Assembly (NCBI GenBank): GCA_003255025.1
Contig: QANY01013337.1
Span: forward strand, 1,862,237 to 1,926,236
Source: Datisca glomerata
Lineage: Eukaryota; Streptophyta; Magnoliopsida; Cucurbitales; Datiscaceae
Direction of reading: 5' to 3'
DNA length: 64,000 bases
In this document: positions 45,273 to 57,187 of the stretch, piece after piece
Numbering within the stretch: position 1 is the stretch's first letter
How the letters are laid out: every line of letters begins with the position of its first letter
Notes under the pieces: generated by a model
What the model was told of the DNA's origin: nothing
The model's input: the letters and a program-made list of their open reading frames with translations, nothing else
The model's database searches: none
Made by a program: the position numbers and the translations under genes

Positions 45273-46160
45273 CTAAGGTGTCTTAGGAAATTATTCCTTG
45301 AAGAGGACAATTCTATATCTGGTCGGTAGTTGACCTTCTTGGAGTTCTCCAAAGAGAATCTCTCTAACACTTTATTAATATAAGATGTCTGAGAAAGGGC
45401 CAATAGCTTGTTCTTTCTATCCCTTAGGATTTGGATGCCCAGAACATAGCTCGCTTCTCCCAAATCTTTCATTTGGAATTTCTCAGCTACCCACTTCTTT
45501 ATCTTTGACACAGTTTCTACATCATTTTCAATGAGTAGAATATAAGTAACATAAAGAACTAAGAAAATCAGTATCTTATCTTTGATGTATTTATAAACAC
45601 ATGTTTCGTCAACATTTTGCTTGAAGTCATAAGACATTATAATATCATTAAAGTTAAGATTCCAAGATCTAGATTCATACTTTAATCCATAAATGGATTT
45701 AAGCAACTTACATACTTTCTAATCTTGCCCCTTTTGTACGAATCCTTTTGGTTGCATCATATATATGCTTTCTTCAAGAGAGTCACTCAGAAAAGCTACC
45801 TTGACGTCCATTTGTCATATCTCATAGTCAAAACTAGCGGCTATGGACAAAAGAATGTGAATTTATTTTAGCATGGCCACAGGGGAGAATGTCTCTTCAT
45901 AATCGACTCCTTCTCTTTGTGTATAGCCCTTGGCTACTGACCGTGCCTTGAAGTCTCTACTTTTCCATCTGCACCTCTTTTCTTCTTGAAGATACATTTA
46001 CATCCAATGGGTCTTACATATTCAGATGGATCTACAAGTTCCTAGACGGAATTAGAATACATTTCTTAGTTCATGGCATCTTATCATTTCTCCTTTTCAG
46101 TATAATCCATTGCTTCTTCATAAGATAATGAATTGTCCTTATCAGCGTCTGACACTAGAA
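45257..46160 (-). pseudogene. Copia-4 reverse transcriptase
   Basis: With two or three stops: [65 protein letters not shown], then 45706-45257 with MKDLGEASYVLGIQILRDRK and TSYINKVLERFSLENSKK. The catalytic YVDD is changed to YVTY (VLYVTYILLIEND), so it would be inactive even without the stops. Confidence 0.87.
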
Positions 46161-46569
46161 CATGTTCCTCTAGTTCGTAACGAACTGGTTATCGCATAAC
46201 CCTCCCACTGTGACGTTGCACCGGGGTTTTCTTTGCAGGAATTGTGGTTTATTTGATTTATCAATTATCACTAAAAATTGAAGGTGGTCTGATCTCATCA
46301 GTTGCAAATTCTTAAAAAATAACTTTGTTTCGAGGTTTGTAATTTTCCATATAGTCTTGTTCAAGGAAGGTGGCATTTGTCGATACAAACACCTTTTGAT
46401 CCTTATGACTATAAAAGTACCCACCTCTAGTCTCTGGAGCATAGCCAACGAATATGCATACTTCATAACTTGAGTCTAACTTTCCAGTCTTGGATCTAAA
46501 TACGTGAGCTGGACACCCACATATACGAAAATGATGCAAACTGGGGTTGGAGTCATTCCATAATTCTAA

Positions 46570-47820
46570 GGGGCCATTTGTTTCCGGCTTTTCGCATGGT
46601 AAAGTTCGTGGTTAACTGAATTTTCAGCACTTTCCTATGTTTGTTACAATTATTCTCATTTTTCATGGTAAATTTATTTACCCTGATAATATAACAATCT
46701 CACGTTACTTTCCCTACCACTTTCTCACAAAAATCTACTTTATCAAATAACTTTCTCATCTCACAAAACATCTACATTTTTTTCAAAATAACTTTTACTT
46801 TCCCAAATCCCCATAAAAATAGCATTATTTATTTCAATTATTCATACTTGATTTTGATATTTTATTTTCTTTAAGACCAAATCCTCATAAAAGTGTCGGA
46901 AAATATCATGATCATGATGGAACCGAAACGGTCCTGATATTGAATTTTGAGATTTTTTCATCCCTTTTGACAAGTCCGCCAACTCGTCTCGTGAGATTAA
47001 GATATGAACGTTAATTGGAATGAATAAAATAAAATATGAAGTTTGATTAAGGATAGATGAACTATTCATATATACAAAATATAAACTCAAAATAATTAGA
47101 ATTCATGTTAATAATATCAAATATTTTTTTGAAATTAAAATTAGTGTCTTCCCTAAAATAAATATTATTCATAAACTATCAATATTTAAAAAATTCTAAA
47201 TTTATAAAGGAGAATATAACTTGATTATTTATCGCGTCTCATTTTTTGTTGGAGGACCGGACCCGTGGAACGAAACCACGAATGTACGGTCCTTCAATCA
47301 TTTATATTCAGTTTTAGATTGTATTTAACCAAAATATATAAAAAAATTACATCATTGTTCTATTTTGCTCATGTGGCAGAACTAAAATATTTTGTCTGTT
47401 CCTGCCGGAGCGGAATGATATTGATAACCATGATATACATATCTACTGAAGAAAAGTACATGTAAAGGGAAAATTGTTATGTATTATTAAATATTTTAAT
47501 GTGTTAATATAAATGACGGTTTTTTATATCAGATTTATTTTTATATATAAAAGAGAAAATTTGTATGATAATTAATTTACGATACCAGTTAAAATTTAAT
47601 CAAACATTACATGAATTATTAAGATTTCTTAGTAGTTTCTAATAGAGAATCTGTATACAATTTTGCTGTGTAATTTTGAACAATTTGTGATTGAATTTAT
47701 TTTTACAGTGTAAGTAAAAGAATTTTTAGTTTGATGTAGTAAGAGAAAAATAGTTGATTTAATTTTAGTGATGGGTTGATAAAATAGTTACTTAATTAGT
47801 GCGTAAAATAACACACACAC

Positions 47821-47851
<31 letters not shown>

Positions 47852-48178
47852 AGACATAATTTGTATTGGAATTTATAAATAATCAGTGACAACGAATTAA
47901 AAGTTGATAAAAAAGAATCTATAAATAATAAATAATTTTATTACTTTAATATAATTTATATAATTTTCCGAATAGCTTTATCAAACTTTCACACACAACT
48001 TTATCTAAGTATCACACACACCAAACAAGGTAATCATACTTTCCAATAATGTTTTTCACTTGACCATGCGTTACCAAATATGGTAATCTTAATATCTTGC
48101 CATCTAACGTTACCACTTAAACTTTCCAAGCAACTTAATTTTCTCAGCATTCTTACTTAACCCGTACCAAACGTCCCC
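46570..48178. mobile_element. PIF/Harbinger-like non-autonomous DNA transposon
   Basis: TAA flanks both sides (46567-46569 and 48179-48181), the usual target duplication of PIF/Harbinger elements. The ends are inverted repeats: ggggccatttgtttccgg at the left, and on the other strand ggggacgtttggtacggg at the right, about 70% identical. The element is 1,609 bp and AT-rich, with a CA/TA microsatellite (47811-47851). It has no transposase; the 82-codon frame at 47090-46842 is unrecognised. Confidence 0.85.
47811..47851. repeat. (AC)n(AT)n microsatellite
   Basis: Six AC units pass into about 13 AT units inside the Harbinger-like element. Confidence 0.9.
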
Positions 48179-48695
48179 TAAATGTATTTTTCTTACAGAC
48201 TTAGAAGGCACTACATTCAAAATGTATGTAGCCGTGTTTAATGCATATCCCAAAAATGTAAATGGTAGTTATGAGTAGCATAACATCGACCTAACCATAT
48301 CCAATAAGGTCCAATTTCTCCTTTTTGAAACAACATTTTACTGTGCAATTTCAGGTACTATGATTTGGGATCAGATTCCATACTCCAGCAAGTAATCCTT
48401 GAATTTTAAATTCAAGTATTCACCACATCGATCTGATCGAAGGGCTTTCAATAATTACCTAATTGCTTTTCAGCTTCAGCTTTGAAATCTTCAAACTTTC
48501 CAAAAATGTCAGACTTTCTTTGCAGTAGATAAGTATAACCATATCTTGAGTAATCGTCAATAAAAGCAATAAAATATTCATACCCACCTCTAGTTTTTAC
48601 ATTGATCGGTCCACAGACATCACTATGCACTAGCTGAAATGGTTCATTAACTATTTGGCCCTTTCTAGAGAAAGGTATCTTGGTCATTTTATCCT

Positions 48696-50097
48696 CTAGA
48701 CAAGATTCACAAATAAGAAGAATCCCAACTTAGGATGCCAAAAATATGTGTTATCATTATCATGAGTAACTCTTTGTCGTTTATCACTTTTAGATTTTGC
48801 TACTTTAAATAATTCAGAGTTATTTAATATGCGTTCAGTCGGTTTAAGCATATACAGTCCATTTATAACTTTAACATGACAAATGTCGAATCCATTCTTA
48901 GAAATAATAAACTTTTTATTAATAAAAGAAATTTCGAATAATTGTTCTTGTAAAACTGAAAGAGAAATCAAATTTCACGAAAACCCAGGAATATAATAAA
49001 CATTGTTCAAAAGTAAATAATAATATCCAAAAAGTAAATAAATAATCCCTAATACTTTAGCTTGCACAAGTGCACCACTTCAACTCTCAAAATAACCTCG
49101 CCATCAGCCAGCTGTCTTGATGAATCAAACATCTACAAAGAAGAACATACATGGTTAGTGTCTCTTGAATCAAGTATCTGGGATGAAAAATCATATTCCA
49201 CTAAGCAAGCTTCAGGTACAAGTAAATCATATTTACCTTTCTTTTTCAGGTCGGAGAGATACTTGTTACAGTTTCCCTTCCAATGACCTTCAACCCCACA
49301 GTGGAAACATTTTCCCTTGGGCTTGTTGTCGTTCTTGTTCTTCTTAACTTTTGGCGATGTCTTAAATTTCTTTCCTCTTTTATTCTTACTCTTGTCCTTC
49401 CATTTCTCTTCTTCCTTTTTCTTGTTCTTAACAATATTGGAAGATTGCTCAACAACATTTGTCTCATCCTCTTTGGTCGTTCTATGATTGAGTGACTCAA
49501 AAGTCAACAGTTCATTCAACAATTAGGTCATGTTGAATTGTAACTAGTTCATAACATAGTTGGTCGTGAACGCAGAAAAAGATGGTGTGAGTGACTCAAG
49601 TATAATGCTAACTTGAGTCCGCTCATCAATGATCATCTCATGTACTTCTACCTCATACATTATGTTGATCATGTCAAAACATGTTCTTGCACAGAAGTAT
49701 CCTTTCTCATCTTAGTCGTCATATAGCTCCTAGTCGCCTCATGACGACTTTGATCATACTGATGCCCAAACATGGCCTATAGAGATTCCATAATTTCATA
49801 GGCAATCTTTATGCTTGGTTCTCAGAACATCATTCATGCTCATAATCGTGTGGAAATTTGCTTTGTTGTTTGATATTATCCAAGCATCATATTTGTTCCT
49901 AACATTCTTAGGGGATTAGCAGCGGGCTTGTCAGGACATTTCTTAGTAAGAACGAACTTATGGTTCTCACAAATCAGCATTAAGTTCTTCTCACAAATGA
50001 GCATTAAGTTCATATTTGGTTTCCAACGTATGAAATTATTATCATTGATTTTCTCAAGCGCGAGTAAAGTAGTAATAGGGTTGTCCATAATAGACAT
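48696..50097 (-). pseudogene. Copia-4 gag and protease
   Basis: The gag N-terminus (50097) reads MSIMDNPITTLLALEKINDN, then FIRWKPNMN and a duplicated segment NLMLICEKNLMLICEN from a direct repeat of about 27 bp (49967-50013). After stops, 49522-49133 has a basic region (KWKDKSKNKRGKKFK) and a zinc knuckle CFHCGVEGHWKGNC, all ligands intact. The protease motif is damaged (LDSRDTNHVCSSL for LDSGATNHVC). The segment 48971-48696 has the region before integrase (HVKVINGLYMLKP). Confidence 0.85.
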
Positions 50098-50100
50098 AAT

Positions 50101-51284
50101 AATGATAACTAAAATTTAAAACATACAAGATTCAATATAAATGATAAATATTTAGAATTCAAAACGTAAACGTGATGCATGAATGCAACATAATAAACAC
50201 AAAAATTTAATAATTACTAATCACAATAAAATAACCCAACGATTAGTGTGCTGCTTTAGGGTTAGTCAGATTAACCTCAGACTGTCTATGAGACATTCTC
50301 ATCATTATTAATTAAAACTTAAAATACATCATATTTTCTATTTTAACAATAAGGTATAGCTTGTTCAGCAGTCAAGTCACAACTATCCACATGAAAGCTT
50401 AATTGTGATTTTGTGAGTGTAATTCATCATTTCAGATTTCATGACTTCATTAAGAATATACCTCCTTAGGGTCAGTCAAAACTAAACTACATCATTTCCT
50501 CTTATCTTTTTGAGAAGTCCAAACTTGGTATTGGTACAACTTGAAAGTTTCCTTAGGTGGATGAAAACAAAGCCATCTCGAGGCCCGTACAGCGCCTCAC
50601 TGTGCTGTACTAATGATGGAGACATGTCAACCTTCTCCCACTCACTATTTTAAGATCATGTGTTTCTATTTTAACTAATCAATTAATTCCATTTTAATCA
50701 CTGGTTAAAATAATAACCCTATGAATATTTAATAATCAGTCATCTCAATCTCATTGGTCTAAGTTTATTTTAACATTTTAAAGCGCCTAAGTAATAATTC
50801 GATAAACTTAGATTAACTAATTAATTATATTCATCAAATTTGAATAAATCTCTTTTACTAAATTCAGTTATCCTAAAGGTTATATAATCCTTAGTGTGGT
50901 GTGATTACCAATTTTTAACTAATTAAAAGTTAGCACTTTACATACAATTGATTTCATAAAATAATACATATAAACATATTAGGACAATCCTAATAAATCA
51001 TGTTTCTACATATGAGATGTATGATCATATAAAACTATGTGGGATTTTCATGTATGGCATGCAATCGACTAATACATGGACATGTTATCAAACATAACAA
51101 TTAAATAAAATACTAATAGAGCGAGTGATTATTGGGTATTTCTAATTATAACCCTTGAAATAAAGAAATAATATTACAAAGCGGACTTCAAGAATACATA
51201 TTTCTCAAATATTGCATTCTCTTCCTTATGTCCATCTTCATAATTGAATTATTTATATATATAAATGTAATTTTCATATATATA
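50101..51284 (-). other. Copia-4 5' leader
   Basis: AT-rich, no long frame, same position and style as the Copia-1 leader (a gtgatgcatgaatgcaac stretch near 50170 resembles gtatgatgcatgatgcaa at 10509). An N lies at 51287 near its outer end. Confidence 0.55.
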
Positions 51285-52765
51285 AANTAATTTTGAATTA
51301 ACTGATATCTAGATATTTATATGATTAAAATAAATATTTAATTTACAGTAATTACCATGTGTCAATCATTGTTTAAGTATCATAGATTGACATGGATAAT
51401 TTAGAATTAAATATTAATTTTAATTATCTTTAAATATCTTATATGTATTTATCAAAAAAGATATACATATATTATTCTGATGACATCAATTAGAAGAGTT
51501 TAGTTGAATCAGTTCATCAGTTCATCAATAAGAGAATTGAGTTGAGAACACAATTACTCAGAGTGATTTTTCTCTACGATTAATGGTTAATCAAATCTCA
51601 AAAAGAATATTCATCGTATTTTTTTAGAAAATCGTCTCACAAAAGTCATTCTCAGTAAATCTCTAGATCTCATATGTTTAGTATATCTAGAGACGAAAAA
51701 TGTGTATTGTAATATTTTGTGTGCCCACACACGTTTTAGTGCGTGAAAGATTGACTTGAAAGATCTTGATGTGGACCTTGGAGTCTACTGATCGTTGGAA
51801 CAGTTTAATGGGACGGAGGATCGATCGGTTTTGCAAAGACACTTGATTATGACTACAAGAACTATTTGATTCCTAACCTTGCATGTTGTAGATTTAATAT
51901 ATAAATATATAAGGGATCCTCACTGATTGAAAATAGTTTTTCAATAAAAAAAATTTTGTTGTCGTGGCGTTGCGTAATCTTTATTTTATTAAAAGATTCT
52001 GATTTTTATTGAAAGTTTAATTTTTAAAATGGTCTTGCACCTCACGCTTCCGCCGTGCACGCGCCGCGATGACCAACAAAAGCTACAACATACAAAGTTA
52101 AAAATTATATACCTATTGTAGTCTATAGATCAAACGTCCTTGTAAAACTGATCGATCATCCGTCCCATGAAGCCGTTTCAACGATCTCTAGACTCCGAGA
52201 TCTACACCAAGATCTTCCACAAGCACTAGGATGTGTGTAGGCACGTAGAATATTACAAGACACTTTTACTGTCTCTAGATGTACTCAGCACATGAGATCT
52301 AGAGATTTACTAAGAATGATTTTAGTGAGACGATTCTCTAAAAGAACACAATGATTATTTTTTAGAGTTTTGATTAACTATTAATCACAGAGAAAAATCA
52401 CTCTTACACCAACTATGTTCTCAACTCGATGTTTTTTATGAACTTATGAACTGATGAACGGATGCATCAACTGAGACTATTAGAATAATATCTGTATATT
52501 TTTTAGATAATGCTGTATCATATTTTTAGGGATAAACTTAAATAATATTTAATTATAAAATTGTCAATTACAATGGGACCCGTTGCAACTGTGCACAACT
52601 GCAGTGTCGTGTGGCACTACAATGTTGCACCCGATACTGTAGCGCCACAGTTTATGTCAATCTCTGATTGACACGTTGCAATTATTGTGAATTAAATATT
52701 TATTTTAAATCTATTATTTGTGAAATAATAGATAAGTTTGTTGATATGGATAATTAGATACGTTA
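51285..52765. repeat. Convergent LTR fragments forming a large inverted repeat
   Basis: The segment 51290-51930 and the reverse complement of about 52090-52700 are homologous (for example aatctctagatctcat, gatcgatcggttttgca against gatcgatcagttttaca). They are two LTR pieces of the Copia-4 family facing each other around about 150 bp (51935-52085). At 52706-52765 the orientation flips again: ctattatttgtgaaataata to acgttaattttg is in the plus sense and would join naturally to taattttgaattaactg at 51289. The block is therefore rearranged, not a normal 5' LTR. Confidence 0.75.
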
Positions 52766-53944
52766 ATTTTGCAAAGTAAAAGCTATAAACCAAGGGAGAC
52801 CACATCTGAATATAACTATGAGCAGCACCTATTACTTGTGGACAACACCTATTACTTTTTGGACATCTTACTTTTTCACAATTATATCAACGATCATATT
52901 CCAGAAACAATTTACTCTAAATCTCATACCCAACTATCCCAGAGAGAACTACTCCATGAACTTCCTTATTCTTCTTCAACTACTATCCACGAAAAATACA
53001 TCAAGTCTACTATTGCAATTTCTAGCAAAAACACCCGAAATGGCTAAAATAGTAACATTTTATCTAAAGAGACTAAAGACTTCTAATTTAGTGATCAATC
53101 TAAGAGAATGCCTTTGAAATTTAGTTCAGATCTGGGGAGAATATATTGACAGGATGTGTAGATGTGAAATTAACTTTACCAATATAAACCTATTCTTTGA
53201 AGCAAAGTATCAAACATATGAAGTGCATTTAATTTTAGCTCACAAATAGAAAAGGCATTGTTATTTTCAGCTACCGAGAAAAGAAAGGCAAAAACTACAG
53301 ACAATTCTACCTGAAATTACAAAATTCTTACAATTCTCCCCCTAAATTCTCACTTAACAAAATAGAATGCGCAACTCAAAAAGGAATCAGTAACAAGTAA
53401 TAGAACAATGAGAGTCTATGTCTAATTTATGAAATGAAGAAAAAAATACATATTTAGAGGGGGGAATGAACTCACAGATTCAAGATCTGAATCTGGACAT
53501 TAGAACTAAAGAAAAGAGAATCACCCCACCATTTTCACCATCAAACCCACTATGGTTTAGTGCCCACAAGGAACAAACTGTCACTGTTTCTGATAATCTG
53601 ACGAATGCTAAAAAATGAAATGCAAAAAGAAGATTAAATTGGAAGCAAATGCCAACTCTCTCTACTTATTTTTATCTCACTACTAAAGACAAGCGTTCGT
53701 GAAAGCAGAAAACAGACTAAAAAATTACTAGATCTTAGTCCCCATATATGTAATATAAATATATAGCCTTTGAGAGAGAGAGAGAGAGAGAGACCCAAAC
53801 CTTGCTTTATTAGTTGCTCCAATCATCTTTATTGTTTCTCTCTGTGCTAATACCATCATATAATATTATGTCAAATACCTTCACACTAAAGAATGTTAAG
53901 CAGATACAAAATAGGAATCAGTTTTATTCCATTTCCATCAAGTT
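52766..53944. other. Intergenic DNA, possible transposon interior
   Basis: No recognised coding sequence. The 92- and 99-codon plus frames at 52769-53117 lack known motifs. A GA microsatellite lies at 53772-53793. The left end of CACTA-3 should be somewhere to this side but was not found. Confidence 0.4.
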
Positions 53945-54660
53945 TTATAAAAAAATTCATACCCAAATGTCCCTTTGACAGTTTTGCAAAGGAAAGGAAC
54001 AGAAGGAGCATAGATCCATGTTGCTAATCCAAAATCGCATAACTGTAAACATCAAATCAACCAAATTGACTTATAGAGAATCTAAATTTATTAACCAAAA
54101 GACCTTATCATCAGGTAAATATGTTTTTTTTCACCTTGTGTGATCTCTTGGAAGAAAGAAGAATGTTTGAGGACTTAATGTCTCTTTGAACAACACATCT
54201 TTCAGTTCCACCGTGTAGATATGCTATGGCCTCTGTAATTTCAATAGCAACCTTATACCTCATTGACCATGAAAGTGGTGATCTACCATTCACTTTCCTC
54301 TTCTTTTCTGCAATTGGGTATTCAATATTTAATCAAAATCATCAAGAAAAAATGAAAACAAGAAAATAATTTTATATTCAAAATTATATTTAGAATAAAT
54401 TCTATGAAAACTTGTTTAGAAACAATTCTCAAAATAGGTCGAGATTCGAATATGTGTTTGTTTGTATCAAAAAGATAAAAACTAAAATGAAAGCTCTACC
54501 AAAGAGGCATGTACACTGCAAATAATTCTTTAAGCTTCCACCAGAGACATATTTATAGACAAAAAATAAGCCTTCCTCTACACCACACCCACCAGAGACC
54601 GCTAGTAACCCAGCAAAAGTCACGTGTACGACGAACCCTAACCATTTCAACCCTAAGAAT
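53945..54660 (-). pseudogene. Receptor-like cytoplasmic kinase fragment (three exons)
   Basis: Minus strand. Exon 1 (about 54600-54500) reads CGVEEGLFFVYKYVSGGSLK and NYLQ. Exon 2 (54307-54135), between an intact AG and GT, reads SPLSWSMRYKVAIEITEAIA, YLHGGTERCVVQRDIKSSNI: kinase subdomain VI with HRD changed to QRD. Exon 3 starts after AG at 54042: LCDFGLATWIYAPSVPFLCK then TVKGTFGYE, with the DFG motif intact, and loses homology near 53960 before the APE motif. The wording resembles plant kinases of the RLCK VI group, including those with an N-terminal UspA domain. The N-terminus, ATP-binding lysine region and C-lobe are absent. Lying just inside the right end of a CACTA element, it is probably a captured fragment. 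Confidence 0.82.
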
Positions 54661-55317
54661 TTAAGAATGAGAGAGAGAATGAGTTTGAAAGATCATAAAT
54701 TTGGTAAGAAGAGAAGAGAGGCGAGAGAAAGCAAACCTTAGATTCTCTCATACTCGACTTCCTCTCTATCTCCAATATAAAAAATGAATGGAAGTGTTAA
54801 AATGGCCTAACCTCACCTTGAAGCAGATAAATACTGTCTAAATCCCTCCACTTCACGCAGACACCCCATCGTTGCCTTTCACCGAACCGCGACACCAACC
54901 CATCCATTTCCCGATGGCCTAATCGCACTCAGCCCAGCTTATGAACATGAGCTTAGAGTGTTGGCGGTTGCTGATGAAAGCCCACGAACAAGAGCTTAGA
55001 GAGAGAGAGAGTCCATAATGTCCGTGCATTTGAAAGAGAGAGATGTAGAGGATGAACTTTGCGAAAGGCAAAATGGAGTGAAAGAAATGAAATTGGGGTT
55101 TAAGGTGGGTTAAATGGGATGGTATTTTTTTAAATAAAGTGAAATTAGATGACAACACAAATAATAACTTACATAGTAGGTAAAATATTGATGACAGCTT
55201 ATTTAAAACCTGTCATATTATCCATATTACCTCATCCAACACCTTTTTCCTTTGACAAGTTTAACAAATGTATCATTAAATTAAATATGACGTTGTCATT
55301 GTAGCCCACTTTTGTAG
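54661..55317 (-). mobile_element. CACTA-3: right end of a CACTA element of the CACTA-2 family
   Basis: The terminus gttgtcattgtagcccactt-ttgtagtag at about 55289-55317 is the inverted form of a CACTA end with one or two changes. Inside it are atgacag/ctgtcat-type subterminal motifs (55183-55215). The preceding text (gggttaaatgggatggta, cacctttttcctttgacaag) closely resembles the right end of CACTA-2 (58470-58734). The left end was not found, so the length is unknown; the kinase fragment is likely inside. Confidence 0.65.
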
Positions 55318-56428
55318 TAGTCGGCCCATATTCCCTCACATTTTCTCTTATTTTTCCCTCACTACCATTCTTACACATTGGCGCACACTCTCTCTTCATC
55401 TTCTATGTTCATATCTCTCTTATTTTTCCAAAAACCCATTTTCTCATAAACCAATTTTCAGTTTTTATTTCTTCATACTTCATTTGCTTTAAAATTTTAA
55501 AACCTTTTCATTTTCTAAAAAAATAAGGTTGAGTGCTAAAATTATAATTTTTTTGAAATTTTGGTGAAAATGGGCGAGAATATTGGCTGAAATTTGATGG
55601 ATTTTGTTGATTTCGGTTTTTGTCTAGATTTTAGAGAGAGAAACCGTAGAGAGATAATGAAATTTGTTAATTTTAATGGATTTTGTTAATTTTTATAGGT
55701 TTTGTTAATTTTGATGGGTTTTCCTAATTTTGGGTACGAGTCTACACGGGCATCGTGTAGTCGTCCTGTAGAATACATGATGGGTACACGGTGTAGCACT
55801 ACTGCAATTTTAGCCTTAGATGACGGTGAAAATCTGTCATTATAACCCTATAATGACAACTGACCATCTGTTATCTATCGAGCTGTTATCTTTACTCTTT
55901 TTCAATAAAAAGCATCATAATAGGGTGCGCAAAAATCAATTAGATGATGAGAATCCCCGTCATCATAGGTTCCACCAAAAGCTATTAGATGACAAGGAAT
56001 CCCCGTCATCATAAGTGCCGTCAAAAGCTAATCCCCGTCATCTAATTTCCATTTTTTTTAAAATTGTCATGGAAAGAGAAAAAATACCTTTCCATGAAAG
56101 TTTTAATTTAATTACCTTCTCACGACAGACTTTTTTATATACATTAATGTCAAAATAACTTTTAATCAACACCAGTGTACAAAATTCTATTTCGCATAGT
56201 TGAAAACAACAAGCAAATTTGAATAAAGGAAAATAATGCTTAATATCGTAGTGATATTTCATCCTTGCAGTATATAAAAGTTAGTAGAAAAAGATTTCAA
56301 ATCTAGACAAATGATGGTTTTATAAAAGTTAAAATACAAACCTTTATAAATTTTCCTAGGTTGACACAAAAACATCAAAGATATAATAATAAAATATTCA
56401 ATAGTACATAACTTTTCCTAATAGCTAC

Positions 56429-57062
56429 CTTCTCAACAGGAATGTAACATTGACCATCTAGTTTGGCATCTCTAGTTGCAAATCGAGCCAGTAGCATATA
56501 TGCAGACATTCCCACATTAGCAGTACATACTGTAGTCTTAAAAATCTCCCTCTAAGTCTGACATAAAAAAAAGCTTCATCACGGCTTACAGCCTGTATAT
56601 AACCATAGTTAATTTAGCAACTTATAATTAACTGCTCCATGAGAGGTGTATGTAATCTAACCTACACTTTATTGCAATACTTATGTTATATATTATAGAA
56701 CTGATCAGGTACCTGCAAAATGCCCAATGCACGATGTATTAATAGAGAAGAAATATGTGTGATATACCGTAACAAAATTTAAATGCTCATATACAGGTAA
56801 TATATGTTAACTTACCTCATCATAAACTTCACAGTTGTCTGGTAAAATAACAAGGCAGTGATAAATAGCTTTAGCATCTTATCAAAACCCTTCATTGGCA
56901 TAAATAGAGTTAATACAAGAAAAACCTACCATAATCTCGAGCAGGGTAGTTTGCAAATGAAATTTCAGTTGTTCCTTTTGGATTGTCTAAATGGCACACA
57001 GCTACAGGCCTATTCTTTAACTCGGGTTGATTCCTAATAACCACTGAGACAAAAATAATCCT
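56429..57062 (-). pseudogene. REV1: REV1 (Y-family translesion polymerase) gene fragment, three exons
   Basis: Minus strand. Exon A (57062-56930) reads FVSVVIRNQPELKNRPVAVC, then HLDNPKGTTEISFANYPARD, ending YG before an intact GT. Exon B (about 56900-56816) carries DAKAIYHCLVILPDNCEVYD after a frameshift, with GT following. Exon C (56592-56429), between AG and GT, starts AVSRDEAF (SCDEAF in active REV1, the catalytic acidic pair kept but C changed to R) and, after a frameshift, reads CTANVGMSAYMLLARFATRD and AKLDGQCYIPVEK. These are consecutive parts of the palm and fingers domains of plant REV1, the deoxycytidyl transferase of translesion synthesis. The preserved introns show that genomic DNA, not cDNA, was captured. 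Frameshifts make it non-functional. Confidence 0.88.
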
Positions 57063-57187
57063 GAGAATAGAGGCAATAGAGACGAAGTAAATTAGAAAAA
57101 TAGTCCTAAAATCACTGAATTTAATAAAATGTACTGGAGTAAATTAAAAAAAAGCACCAATATTTAAATGAGAACAGAGGAGACAGT

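Larger units (their letters stand above)
46170..48687 (-). pseudogene. Copia-4 integrase, split by a Harbinger-like insertion
   Basis: The N-terminal part (48687-48448) has NEPFQLVHSDVCGPINVKTR and FIDDYSRYGYTYLL with core aspartates. Further pieces to 48182 include KALRSDRCGEYLN and GYALNTATYILNVVPSKSVR in shifted frames. After the insertion (46570-48178) the frame resumes at 46566 with ELWNDSNPSLHHFRICGCPA and HVFRSKTGKLD. Joined across the insertion, with one TAA counted once, the reading frame is continuous. Confidence 0.85.
43257..51284 (-). mobile_element. Copia-4: Ty1/copia element (Angela/Tork-like), with Harbinger insertion
   Basis: Minus-strand order: leader (51284-50100), gag (50097-49133), protease/pre-integrase (49160-48696), integrase (48687-46170, split by a DNA transposon), RT (46160-45257), RNase H (45272-44655), 3' LTR. 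All domains have stops or frameshifts. A normal 5' LTR and primer-binding site are not present; instead rearranged LTR fragments lie at 51285-52765. Confidence 0.83.

Noticed and set aside
46842..47090. Transposase remnant in the Harbinger-like element
   Set aside because: The 82-codon minus frame has no DDE or Myb-like motif that I can recognise.
52618..52640. CACTA left terminus (cactacaatgttgc)
   Set aside because: The same words recur at about 43285 (cactatcatag) inside the Copia-4-family LTR, so this is LTR sequence, not the missing end of CACTA-3.
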